The notes under the pieces: model-generated
Databases searched by the model: none
Seen by the model: the letters and a program-made list of their open reading frames with translations, nothing else
Told to the model about the DNA's origin: nothing
Assembly: GCF_003335085.1 (NCBI RefSeq)
Contig: NZ_QPEJ01000010.1
Span: 1-34,639, forward strand
Direction: 5' to 3'
From: Polaribacter sp. WD7
Lineage (GTDB): Bacteria > Bacteroidota > Bacteroidia > Flavobacteriales > Flavobacteriaceae
DNA: 34,639 nucleotides
Program-made: the position numbers and the translations under genes
Part shown: positions 27,155 to 34,497 of the stretch, one piece after another
Numbering within the stretch: position 1 is the first letter of the stretch
Layout: each line of letters opens with the position of its first letter

Positions 27155-28474
27155 ATGACATTTAAAGATCTAGGTTTATCTAAAGCCATTTTAAAAGCGG
27201 TTGAAGAAAAAGGATATACCAAACCCTCACCCATACAAGAAAAAGCAATTCCGCATATTTTACAAGGTAAAGATATTTTGGCCTCTGCACAAACAGGAAC
27301 CGGAAAAACCGCAGGTTTTACCTTACCTGTTTTACACTATTTATCTGAAACAAAACATCCTAAATATAGACCTCTGCGTGCATTAGTACTTACACCAACA
27401 AGAGAGTTGGCTGCACAAGTATATGACAATGTAAGAGCATATAGCAAATATGTAAATATAAAATCTGCTGTAATTTTTGGTGGCGTAAATGCCAAACCTC
27501 AAATTGCTACGTTGCGAAGTGGAGTAGATATTTTAGTAGCTACTCCTGGAAGGTTGTTAGATTTACACGACCAAAAAGCAGTTTCTTTTAAGCGCGTTGA
27601 TGTTTTGATATTAGATGAAGCAGACAGAATGTTAGATATGGGCTTTGTTAGAGACATTAATAAAATTATTAGTTACATGCCTACAAAACGTCAAAACTTG
27701 ATGTTTTCAGCAACTTTTTCTAGTGATATTAAAAAATTAGCTGAAGGAATTTTAAAGAATCCGATAGCGGTAGAAACCGCTCCTCAAAATTCTACTGCAA
27801 AAAAAGTAACCCATAGTGTTTATAAGGTAGATAAAGGTAGAAAAACCGATTTTACCATTAAACTTATTCAAGAAAACGATTGGAAACAAGTTTTGATTTT
27901 TACACGAACAAAACATGGTGCAGATAAACTAACAAGAAAACTAGTAAAGTCTAAAATTTCTTCAGCTGCCATTCATGGAAATAAAAGTCAAAACGCCCGT
28001 ACTAAAGCATTGCAAAACTTTAAAGAAAATAGCATAAAAGTACTGGTTGCTACAGATATTGCTGCTCGTGGTTTAGACATCCCTTTATTGCCACATGTTA
28101 TTAATTACGAGTTGCCCAATGTTCCTGAAGACTATGTACACAGAATTGGAAGAACAGGAAGAGCTGGCGCTAAGGGAGAAGCTATTTCTTTAGTATGCAG
28201 TGAAGAAACAGAATACCAAAAAGAAATAGAGAAACTGCTTGATGAAAAGCTAAAATCTACCATTGTAGCTGGTTTTGAACCCACAGACACTGCACCTCCA
28301 AAAAGAGCTGCTACACAAAGCAAAAAGTCATTTGGTAAAAAGAAAAAAACAGCTAGTTCTGCCTCATCTACAAATACAAAACCTAAGAAAAAACCTCATT
28401 TTAAAGGAAATAAGCCTGCAGGATCTAGCTCTGGACGAGGAAGAACTGGTGCTCCTAAAAAGAAACGTTTTTAG
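27155..28474 (+). CDS. DEAD-box ATP-dependent RNA helicase (RhlE-like)
   Basis: A 439-residue RNA helicase. The Q motif is in [14 protein letters not shown] at 20-33, motif I is AQTGTGKT at 45-52, then PTRELA, DEAD in [17 protein letters not shown], and HRIGRTGR. The C-terminal tail from about 370 is basic and rich in K, S and P, which is typical of RhlE-type proteins and binds RNA nonspecifically. RhlE proteins act in ribosome assembly and RNA turnover. No operon partner is apparent. Confidence 0.95.
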   Translation: MTFKDLGLSKAILKAVEEKGYTKPSPIQEKAIPHILQGKDILASAQTGTGKTAGFTLPVLHYLSETKHPKYRPLRALVLTPTRELAAQVYDNVRAYSKYVNIKSAVIFGGVNAKPQIATLRSGVDILVATPGRLLDLHDQKAVSFKRVDVLILDEADRMLDMGFVRDINKIISYMPTKRQNLMFSATFSSDIKKLAEGILKNPIAVETAPQNSTAKKVTHSVYKVDKGRKTDFTIKLIQENDWKQVLIFTRTKHGADKLTRKLVKSKISSAAIHGNKSQNARTKALQNFKENSIKVLVATDIAARGLDIPLLPHVINYELPNVPEDYVHRIGRTGRAGAKGEAISLVCSEETEYQKEIEKLLDEKLKSTIVAGFEPTDTAPPKRAATQSKKSFGKKKKTASSASSTNTKPKKKPHFKGNKPAGSSSGRGRTGAPKKKRF

Positions 28475-28581
28475 AGATTTAAATTATCAATAATTAGTAG
28501 TTATTTATTAAATTTTCAAGGGTATCATTTCTTATTTTAAGTTGCTATTTATTATGATTATCTTTGGTTTTCAAATATAAG

Positions 28582-29880
28582 ATGAAGATGAAATACGACT
28601 TGATAGACTCTCAGTTATTTATAAAAAACAGAAAAAACTTTATGGCGCAAATGAAGCCAAAAAGTTTAGCTGTTTTTAATTCTAATGACATTTATCCTAT
28701 AAGCGCAGACAGTACAATGCCTTTTGAGCAACACAGAGATATCTTTTATTTAAGTGGAATAGATCAAGAAGAAAGTATATTAATATTGTTTCCTGATTGT
28801 CCTAATGAAGATTTACGCGAAGTGCTATTTGTAAGAGAAACTAATGCTCATATTGCCGTTTGGGAAGGTGAAAAATTAACCAAACAAGCTGCTACAAAAA
28901 CTAGCGGTATTAAAACAATTTACTGGTTGCAAGACCTTGAAAAGGTTTTGTTTGAAATGTCTACCTATGCAGATACTTTTTATATTAATACCAACGAACA
29001 TTATAGAGCCTCTGTAGAAACAGAAACTAGAGAAAATAGATTTACCAAATGGCTGTTGGCTAAATATCCTGCACATTCAGTTGCAAAAAGCAACCCTATT
29101 TTACAACAACTGCGTTCTGTAAAAGATGCTATTGAATTAGATCTAATGCAACACGCTTGTAATATTACAGAAAAAGGATTTAGAAGGATTTTACACTTTG
29201 TAAAACCTGGAGTTTGGGAATATGAAATTGAAGCTGAGTTATTACATGAATTTGTTAGAAATCGTTCTAAAGGTTTTGCATATACACCAATTATAGCCAG
29301 TGGTAATAATGCCAATGTATTGCACTATATAGAAAATAACAAGCAATGTAAAGATGGTGATTTAATTTTACTAGATGTTGCTGCAGAATATGCCAATTAT
29401 GCATCAGATTTAACAAGAACAATACCTGCTTCTGGTCGTTTTTCTGATAGACAAAAAGCGGTTTACAATGCGGTGAATTATGTAAAAAAAGAAGCCACAA
29501 AAATGCTTGTTCCTGGAGTCTTATGGAAACAATACCACATTGAGGTAGGCAAAATAATGACTTCAGAATTGTTACAATTAGGATTGTTAGATAAAGCCGA
29601 TGTTCAAAACGAAGACCCAAAATGGCCAGCTTATAAAAAATACTTTATGCATGGTACTAGCCATCATATAGGTTTAGACACTCATGATTACGGTTTGTTG
29701 CACGAACCTATGCAACCCAATATGGCATTTACAGTAGAACCTGGTATTTACATACCTGATGAAGGTTTTGGCATTCGTTTAGAAGATGATGTGGTAATTC
29801 AAGAAAAAGGTGAACCTTTTAATTTAATGCAAAACATACCCATTGAAGCAGAAGAAATTGAAGACTTGATGAATTCTTAA
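28582..29880 (+). CDS. Xaa-Pro aminopeptidase (M24B, aminopeptidase P)
   Basis: A 432-residue metallopeptidase that removes N-terminal residues before proline. A creatinase-like N-terminal domain (about 1-170) precedes the pita-bread domain. Metal ligands, numbered from this start, are D265 (LLDVAAE), D276 (YASDLTR), H361 (GTSHHIG), E386 (TVEPGIY) and E401 (RLEDD); a manganese pair is known in the family. The first ATG at 28582 gives MKMKYDLID; ATG 28588 (MKYDLID) is equally close to relatives. An upstream TTG would add six unneeded residues. Own terminator follows. Confidence 0.94.
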   Translation: MKMKYDLIDSQLFIKNRKNFMAQMKPKSLAVFNSNDIYPISADSTMPFEQHRDIFYLSGIDQEESILILFPDCPNEDLREVLFVRETNAHIAVWEGEKLTKQAATKTSGIKTIYWLQDLEKVLFEMSTYADTFYINTNEHYRASVETETRENRFTKWLLAKYPAHSVAKSNPILQQLRSVKDAIELDLMQHACNITEKGFRRILHFVKPGVWEYEIEAELLHEFVRNRSKGFAYTPIIASGNNANVLHYIENNKQCKDGDLILLDVAAEYANYASDLTRTIPASGRFSDRQKAVYNAVNYVKKEATKMLVPGVLWKQYHIEVGKIMTSELLQLGLLDKADVQNEDPKWPAYKKYFMHGTSHHIGLDTHDYGLLHEPMQPNMAFTVEPGIYIPDEGFGIRLEDDVVIQEKGEPFNLMQNIPIEAEEIEDLMNS

Positions 29881-29888
29881 AATTAAAG

Positions 29889-29913
29889 CGAGTATATTTT
29901 ACTCGTTTTTTTT
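29889..29913 (+). terminator. terminator of the aminopeptidase gene
   Basis: CGAGTA pairs with TACTCG around TATTT, followed by a run of eight T residues (29906-29913). The T run touches the stop of the convergent hydrolase gene. Confidence 0.7.
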
Positions 29914-30694
29914 ATCCTAAAGAATGAATAAATCCAATCGTTTTGGTATTAAAAGTTTCTGGTTGTTCAACATTTACAACATGTCCACATTTCTCAATTA
30001 CAAATAAAGAAGCTTTTTGATGTAGTTTTACGATATTTTTTATAGAAGGTAAAAACAAATGGTCTTCTGCACCCATAACATACAGGGTAGGAATTTTAAT
30101 ATCTTTTGCCCTAAAAAAACGCAAAAGCGGATTGATTTCTGAGGTTAATTTAAACCATCTAATAAACTCTTTTTGGTAGAGTTTTTTTGCTTCATTTACA
30201 AATAAAGATCTTGATTTTTTATGGTTTTTTCTTGGCATAATAATAAACGCAAAAAACTTATACAACAACATATAAGGAATTACAGATTTAAAAATTACTC
30301 CTAATTTCATTAAAATTTGAGAACGAATATTTAACTTTATAATCGCCCCTCCCATAATCATACTCTGTACTAGCTCTGGCTTTTTTTCGGCTAAATTTCG
30401 AATTAAAATTGTTCCTAAAGAAATTCCTACAAAATGAGATTTTTGAATTTCTAAATGCGTTATGACTTCTACTATATCTTCAGTAATAGAATCAAAAGTA
30501 TATTTAGGATTAAAAGTATCTTTTAATGAAGGTTTGCTATTGCCATGACCACGTAAGTCTAAGATCAAGACATTAAAATGTTTTTTAAAGTCACGTACTT
30601 GCTTAAACCAAATAGAACTACTGCCACCTGCACCATGTACAAAAGTAACCCATTCTGTTGAAGTTGAATGTGGATAAGAATAGTAGTTTAACAA
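29912..30694 (-). CDS. alpha/beta hydrolase
   Basis: A 260-residue hydrolase with the oxyanion motif HGAGGSS at 20-26, nucleophile elbow GISLG (S92), acid D211 (GAEDHLF) and H238 (KCGHVVN). The chosen start is TTG 30692-30694, because the frame has no ATG before the conserved HGAGG strand and a stop occurs three codons upstream. Substrate is unknown. A Bacteroidota-type -7 box TATTTTTG lies 26 nt upstream on the same strand. Confidence 0.88.
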   Translation of the reverse strand: MLNYYSYPHSTSTEWVTFVHGAGGSSSIWFKQVRDFKKHFNVLILDLRGHGNSKPSLKDTFNPKYTFDSITEDIVEVITHLEIQKSHFVGISLGTILIRNLAEKKPELVQSMIMGGAIIKLNIRSQILMKLGVIFKSVIPYMLLYKFFAFIIMPRKNHKKSRSLFVNEAKKLYQKEFIRWFKLTSEINPLLRFFRAKDIKIPTLYVMGAEDHLFLPSIKNIVKLHQKASLFVIEKCGHVVNVEQPETFNTKTIGFIHSLG

Positions 30695-30985
30695 ATGAAT
30701 AGCTTAAATTGTTCTATCAACAAAAATAGTTTATTTTATTTTGTTGGTACACATATTTACAATTGATTAAAATACGATTGTATATTCGTTAAGTTTCATA
30801 ATGCCACAATCAGCTTTATTCTTAACATAAATTAGATATTGTGTTGTTGTAATTCAAAATAATACAATGAAAGCCTAAAATAAATTTAGAGTAACCCAGT
30901 AACTCACTATAAAAAAATACAATTTGTAAAAGTTTATTTAATAGCTAAAAGCACAAATTATTTTTGACAAGTAACGATAAAAGCA
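30695..30985. other. intergenic region upstream of the copper locus
   Basis: This 291-nt AT-rich stretch separates the hydrolase (minus) and the Cys-rich protein gene (plus). It contains the hydrolase -7 box (30721-30728) and the short direct/inverted motif around GAGTAACCCAGTAACTC. No gene or recognised metal-responsive operator was found. Confidence 0.55.
30721..30728 (-). promoter_or_regulatory. possible -7 box of the alpha/beta hydrolase gene
   Basis: On the minus strand this reads TATTTTTG, fitting TAnnTTTG, 26 nt before the TTG start. No -33 TTG is found at the usual spacing. Confidence 0.35.
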
Positions 30986-31402
30986 TTGTTAAGATTTATA
31001 TTTGCAAAAAATTTTGATCTGAAAAAAAACATTTCTATCATATTATTTATAGCATTTGCTTTTAGACCTATATATCATATAGGGTATATTGCTTATTTTA
31101 AGTGTAATATAGATACTATTATAGAAAAGTATTGTGTTAATAAAGACAAGCCCATTTTACAATGTAATGGTAAATGTCATTTAGCAAAAAAGATTCGTAT
31201 AGATGTAGATTTATCTGACAACAACACTAAAGGAATTACAACCTCTGCAGAAGCTTTTTTTCCCGTTTTTAAAGAAAACAACTTTAACTATAGTTTCAAG
31301 AATTTACTTTTTGTTAAGAAAAAAGAATACTGGAAGTTAAAATCTTTATATTCAATAACTTTTATCAACGCTCTTAAACAACCTCCAGACTACATTTCTT
31401 AG
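30986..31402 (+). CDS. small Cys-rich membrane protein, first gene of a probable copper locus
   Basis: A 138-residue protein (from the TTG at 30986) with one N-terminal hydrophobic helix, then C40, C50, C60 and C64 arranged as YCVNKDKPILQCNGKCHLAK. The CNGKCHLAK motif recalls a group of small flavobacterial proteins beside copper or TonB genes, from memory and unverified. Periplasmic exposure of the cysteines is inferred. The start is uncertain: no ATG is available, and a -7-like box (30997-31004) lies inside this N-terminus. A start at the CTG 31019-31021 gives LKKNISIILF, the usual family N-terminus (127 residues). Confidence 0.6.
   Translation: MLRFIFAKNFDLKKNISIILFIAFAFRPIYHIGYIAYFKCNIDTIIEKYCVNKDKPILQCNGKCHLAKKIRIDVDLSDNNTKGITTSAEAFFPVFKENNFNYSFKNLLFVKKKEYWKLKSLYSITFINALKQPPDYIS
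30997..31004 (+). promoter_or_regulatory. possible -7 box of the copper locus
   Basis: TATATTTG fits TAnnTTTG, but no TTG box lies 17-23 nt upstream (the nearest is 30964-30966, 30 nt away). If real, the start codon must be downstream of it, favouring CTG 31019. Confidence 0.3.
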
Positions 31403-31430
31403 TCATATCGTAAAAAAATGTATACTTTAT

Positions 31431-31455
31431 CATGAAATAACGCTGTTATTTCGTG
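31431..31455. other. hairpin after the Cys-rich gene
   Basis: CATGAAATAAC pairs with GTTATTTCGTG across a GCT loop, with one G-T pair in 11. It is not followed by a T tract. It could be a transcript-end stabiliser or an operator-like palindrome; no function is assigned. Confidence 0.4.
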
Positions 31456-31462
31456 TATAATT

Positions 31463-31591
31463 ATGTATACAATTATACCTATTGGACCTGTTGCGTATTT
31501 TGATGAAATAATAGCATTAAAAACCACTTTAGAAGCTGAAATTTTTATATGCTATACATATTTTATCAAAATGCATAACAGTCTATTATAA
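31463..31591 (+). CDS. hypothetical 42-residue ORF (low confidence)
   Basis: An ATG-initiated frame of 42 codons starts MYTIIPIGPVAYFDEIIA. It has no visible ribosome-binding signal and lies across a large imperfect inverted repeat, so it may be an accidental frame. No relative is recognised. It is listed so that it can be tested. Confidence 0.15.
   Translation: MYTIIPIGPVAYFDEIIALKTTLEAEIFICYTYFIKMHNSLL
31493..31574. repeat. long imperfect inverted repeat upstream of mbnP
   Basis: The left arm 31493-31523 (GCGTATTTTGATGAAATAAT and on to ATAGCATTAAAAA) pairs with the right arm 31542-31574 (TTTTTATATGCTATACATAT through ATCAAAATGC), with short gaps in each arm. ATAGCAT/ATGCTAT and ATTTTGAT/ATCAAAAT are exact. 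It may be a small mobile remnant or a structured leader. Confidence 0.5.
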
Positions 31592-31598
31592 AAATCCA

Positions 31599-31621
31599 AA
31601 TACTTTTCAAAGAGAAGTATT
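31599..31621 (+). promoter_or_regulatory. hairpin ending 13 nt before the mbnP start
   Basis: AATACTTTTC pairs with GAGAAGTATT (nine Watson-Crick pairs and one G-T) across an AAA loop. The stem ends at 31621; the ATG is at 31635. A matching arrangement precedes mbnH. A role in translation or mRNA stability is inferred. Confidence 0.5.
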
Positions 31622-31634
31622 TTAATACTATAAC

Positions 31635-32411
31635 ATGAAAATTACCAATTATATCGCTGCTTTTTTTATGGCAGTAACATTAACCGCATGTACATCTACG
31701 GATGAAGAAATTACAGGAAACGGAAATATTACTTTAGAATTTGACAATGCTTTTTCAACTTCAGATTTGCTGCTAGACACAGCACCATACAAAGGAAATG
31801 AAACTGAAAAAATTAAAATTTCTAAAGTAAAATATATTGTAAGCAATATTCGTCTAGAAGACAAAGAAGGCACCATTTTTACATATCCTAAAAATGAATC
31901 TTATTTTATTGTAAATGAAGAAAACCCTGAATCTCAATTTATCAATTTATTTAATATTCCTTCTAAAGATTACACAAAAATTACTTTTGGTATTGGAGTA
32001 GATCAAGAAAAATATTTACAAGGAGCTGAGGGTCAGGGAGAATTTTTAACGAAGGCTCAAGATGCAGGAATGGTATGGAGTTGGCAAGCAGGTTATAAGT
32101 TTTTTGTTTTTGAAGGCACTTATACTTCTATAAACACCCCAGACGAAACTGCTTTTGCTTTTCACATGGGAAGTCATGGTACAGCTTTAGATAATTATAA
32201 AGAGATAACTTTAACCTTAAAAAATTCTGCAAGAGTAAGAACAAATGCTACACCAGAAATTCACATAGTTGCAGATATTGCTAATGTTTTAAAAGGTACA
32301 ACAAAATTTATGTTAGATGATACAGCACAGATACACGTTAACGCTACAAAATCTCCACAGATTGCAACCAATGTTAACGGTATGTTCTCTGTAGATCATG
32401 TACACAACTAA
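31635..32411 (+). CDS. mbnP: MbnP-like copper-binding lipoprotein
   Basis: A 258-residue protein with lipobox TLTAC (Cys19). The core shows IKISKVKYIVSNIRL, the block GMVWSWQAGYKFFVFEG (W148, W150) and FAFHMGSHG (H177, H181), all characteristic of MbnP proteins. A further histidine is at 210, others at 234, 255 and 257 (DHVHN). In characterised MbnP, copper is bound with help from a kynurenine made from a tryptophan by MbnH; W148 or W150 is the natural candidate here, by inference. It lies 53 nt before mbnH. Confidence 0.85.
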   Translation: MKITNYIAAFFMAVTLTACTSTDEEITGNGNITLEFDNAFSTSDLLLDTAPYKGNETEKIKISKVKYIVSNIRLEDKEGTIFTYPKNESYFIVNEENPESQFINLFNIPSKDYTKITFGIGVDQEKYLQGAEGQGEFLTKAQDAGMVWSWQAGYKFFVFEGTYTSINTPDETAFAFHMGSHGTALDNYKEITLTLKNSARVRTNATPEIHIVADIANVLKGTTKFMLDDTAQIHVNATKSPQIATNVNGMFSVDHVHN

Positions 32412-32419
32412 TTGTTATC

Positions 32420-32451
32420 AACCACAACTAAACTAAAATTTAGTTGTGGTT
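32420..32451 (+). promoter_or_regulatory. perfect 13-bp hairpin between mbnP and mbnH
   Basis: AACCACAACTAAA (32420-32432) pairs perfectly with TTTAGTTGTGGTT (32439-32451) across CTAAAA. No T tract follows, so it is not a standard terminator. It ends 13 nt before the mbnH ATG at 32465, the same distance as the hairpin before mbnP. It may adjust the MbnP to MbnH ratio. Confidence 0.65.
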
Positions 32452-32464
32452 CAATATGCTATTT

Positions 32465-33514
32465 ATGAAAAAATTAATCTCAATTATTTTAGGATTCATA
32501 TTATTGCAAGCTTGTCATACAGAAGAGAATTATACAATTGTACCTACAGTAATACCATTACAGATACCTAGTAACTTTCCTGAAATAGAATATAATTTAG
32601 AAAACAATCCTTTAACAGAAGAAGGAGTTGCTTTAGGTAAAAAATTATTTTATGAAGGTAGATTAGCTTCAGATGGTATTATTTCTTGTGGTTTTTGTCA
32701 TGAACAAGCCTCTGCTTTTACACATCACGGACACACAATTAGTCATGGAATAGACGGAAATTTTGGATTTAGAAATGCGCAACCTATACAAAACCTTGCT
32801 TTTTTTAGTGAGTTTACCTGGGATGGTGCTGCAATTCATTTAGACCTACAACCCATTATTCCTATTACTAGTGATTTTGAAATGGGAGAAACAATACCTT
32901 CTGTTATTCAAAAACTCAATTCTTATCCAGAATATAGAATATTATTTGAAAATGCCTTTGAAGATGCTGAGGCAACTACAGAAAGGTTGTTAAAAGCACT
33001 TTCTCAGTTTATGGTTACTATGATTTCTGGAAATGCTAAATATGACAAAGTCATTAGAAGAGAAGGAAACGTAAACTTTACAAATTTAGAAAACAAGGGT
33101 TTTGTTATTTTTAAAAATAAATGTGCTTCTTGCCATTCTGGAGCTTTATTTACAGACAAATCTTATAGAAATAACGGAATTCCGTTTAATAAAAAGTTTC
33201 CTGAAGAAGAGGGTAGAAAACGCGTCTCTGGATTTGAAGACGATTTCTACAAATTTAGAGTACCCAGTTTGCGAAATACCGAAATGACTTTTCCGTACAT
33301 GCATGATGGTAGGTTTGGTACTTTAGAAGATGTTCTTGATTTTTATACTGATGGAATGTCTGAAAATGGAGGAAAAATAGACCCTCTCCTTACAAAACAA
33401 GATGGCAGTTTAGGTATCGATTTATCTCAAGAAGATAAAATTGCATTAATTGCTTTTTTAAAAACATTAACCGATAACACTTTTTTAAATGACAAACGTT
33501 TTGCAGAATTTTAG
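32465..33514 (+). CDS. mbnH: MbnH-like di-heme cytochrome c peroxidase family protein, lipoprotein
   Basis: A 349-residue protein from the ATG at 32465 (an upstream TTG would add seven residues and fall in the hairpin). Lipobox LLQAC gives Cys17. Two c-type haem sites are CGFCH (75-79) and CASCH (220-224). A conserved Trp W119 in FTWDGA and the motif PYMHDGRF (M279, H280) match the di-heme MauG/CcpA-type superfamily. MbnH enzymes of this superfamily oxidise a Trp of MbnP. The gene overlaps the next one by 26 nt, so translation is probably coupled. Confidence 0.9.
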   Translation: MKKLISIILGFILLQACHTEENYTIVPTVIPLQIPSNFPEIEYNLENNPLTEEGVALGKKLFYEGRLASDGIISCGFCHEQASAFTHHGHTISHGIDGNFGFRNAQPIQNLAFFSEFTWDGAAIHLDLQPIIPITSDFEMGETIPSVIQKLNSYPEYRILFENAFEDAEATTERLLKALSQFMVTMISGNAKYDKVIRREGNVNFTNLENKGFVIFKNKCASCHSGALFTDKSYRNNGIPFNKKFPEEEGRKRVSGFEDDFYKFRVPSLRNTEMTFPYMHDGRFGTLEDVLDFYTDGMSENGGKIDPLLTKQDGSLGIDLSQEDKIALIAFLKTLTDNTFLNDKRFAEF

Positions 33515-34439
33515 ATATACAAAAATTCTTTTCTTTTTTAGTCTCTTTTTTTTATCGCATACTGCTTTTGGTTGCGATTTATGCGGTTGCGCTACGAGTG
33601 GTGGAAGTTTTGGACAAGGAACATTAAATAATACTTCTTTTATTGGAACAAGATATATTTTTCAAAAATTTGTTTCTAAAGATGGTATTTTTGATAATTC
33701 TCCAACCAGTACAGAACGCTTTAACACTTATCAATTATGGGGAAGAATTCCTGTTTCTAAAAAACTATACGTAAGTGTTGTTCTTCCGTATCAAGATTTA
33801 AAAAGAAAATTTACAGACAGAAATGAGAATATTAATGGTTTGGGTGATATAACTCTAATTAGTTGGCTTAAAATTCCTTTTTACAAAAAAGAAAATACAG
33901 AATATACTCAAATTGGCAAACAGCCTTCTGGTCATTCTATAGAAATTGGTTTGGGTTCTAAATTACCTACAGGAAATTTTGAACAAGTTCTATCTAACAG
34001 AGTAAACCCTGGTTTTCAATTGGGTACAGGAAGTTTAGATGGTATTTTATCTTTAACTTATACGTATGCAGCAGATAAATTTGGGATAAACACAAATACT
34101 TCTTATTATATAAAAGGAGAAAATAAAAACGAATATCGTTTTGGAAATCAGTTTAGTTTTGCTGGTAATTTTTTCTATGCAATACCCAAAAAACAATATA
34201 GTATTATCCCTTTTATTGGTATTTCTGGTAATATTTATGATAAGATTAAGCAATTTAATGAAGTCATAGCCAATACAGATGGAGCAGTTTACAACACCAC
34301 TGTTGGTAGTGAAGTACTTTTTAAGACATTTATTTTTGGGGCTAATTATACGTTGCCTTTACAACACAATTTATTTGGTGGTAATGTAACCCCCAAACAA
34401 TCTATAGCTTTATATTTAAATTTTAATTTAAACAACTAG
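33489..34439 (+). CDS. outer-membrane beta-barrel protein with CDLCGC N-terminus
   Basis: A 316-residue protein. A signal peptide (about 1-28, ending HTAFG) leaves a mature start at C29, with C32 and C34 in CDLCGC. Glycine-rich, aromatic, alternating segments (for example GIRYI-type strands, GLGDITLISWLKI, GLGSKLPTG and the final ALYLNFNLNN) suggest a beta-barrel ending at an outer membrane C-terminus. It begins inside mbnH, which ties it to the copper pair. The Cys cluster could bind copper, or be lipidated; the site before Cys29 is not a typical lipobox. Transport of a metal or ligand is inferred from position only. Confidence 0.7.
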   Translation: MTNVLQNFRYTKILFFFSLFFLSHTAFGCDLCGCATSGGSFGQGTLNNTSFIGTRYIFQKFVSKDGIFDNSPTSTERFNTYQLWGRIPVSKKLYVSVVLPYQDLKRKFTDRNENINGLGDITLISWLKIPFYKKENTEYTQIGKQPSGHSIEIGLGSKLPTGNFEQVLSNRVNPGFQLGTGSLDGILSLTYTYAADKFGINTNTSYYIKGENKNEYRFGNQFSFAGNFFYAIPKKQYSIIPFIGISGNIYDKIKQFNEVIANTDGAVYNTTVGSEVLFKTFIFGANYTLPLQHNLFGGNVTPKQSIALYLNFNLNN

Positions 34440-34446
34440 CAAAAAA

Positions 34447-34477
34447 AAAGAGGTGAGCTAAAAATGCCCACCTCTTT
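34447..34477 (-). terminator. bidirectional hairpin terminator
   Basis: AAAGAGGTG pairs with CACCTCTTT across a 13-nt loop. On the minus strand it is followed by nine T residues and fits termination of the partial gene at the window end; on the plus strand only TTT follows, so termination of the beta-barrel gene is weaker. Confidence 0.75.
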
Positions 34478-34497
34478 AAAAATCAACCTAAATTAAA

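Noticed and set aside
28564..28581. TTG start for the aminopeptidase
   Set aside because: Two ATG codons at 28582 and 28588 give the usual N-terminus; the added residues have no family match.
32420..32451. Hairpin before mbnH as an intrinsic terminator
   Set aside because: No T tract follows the stem, and the next gene starts 13 nt away in the same direction.
32444..32464. TTG start adding seven residues to MbnH
   Set aside because: It lies inside the perfect hairpin and precedes a better ATG that directly begins the lipoprotein signal MKKLISIILGF.
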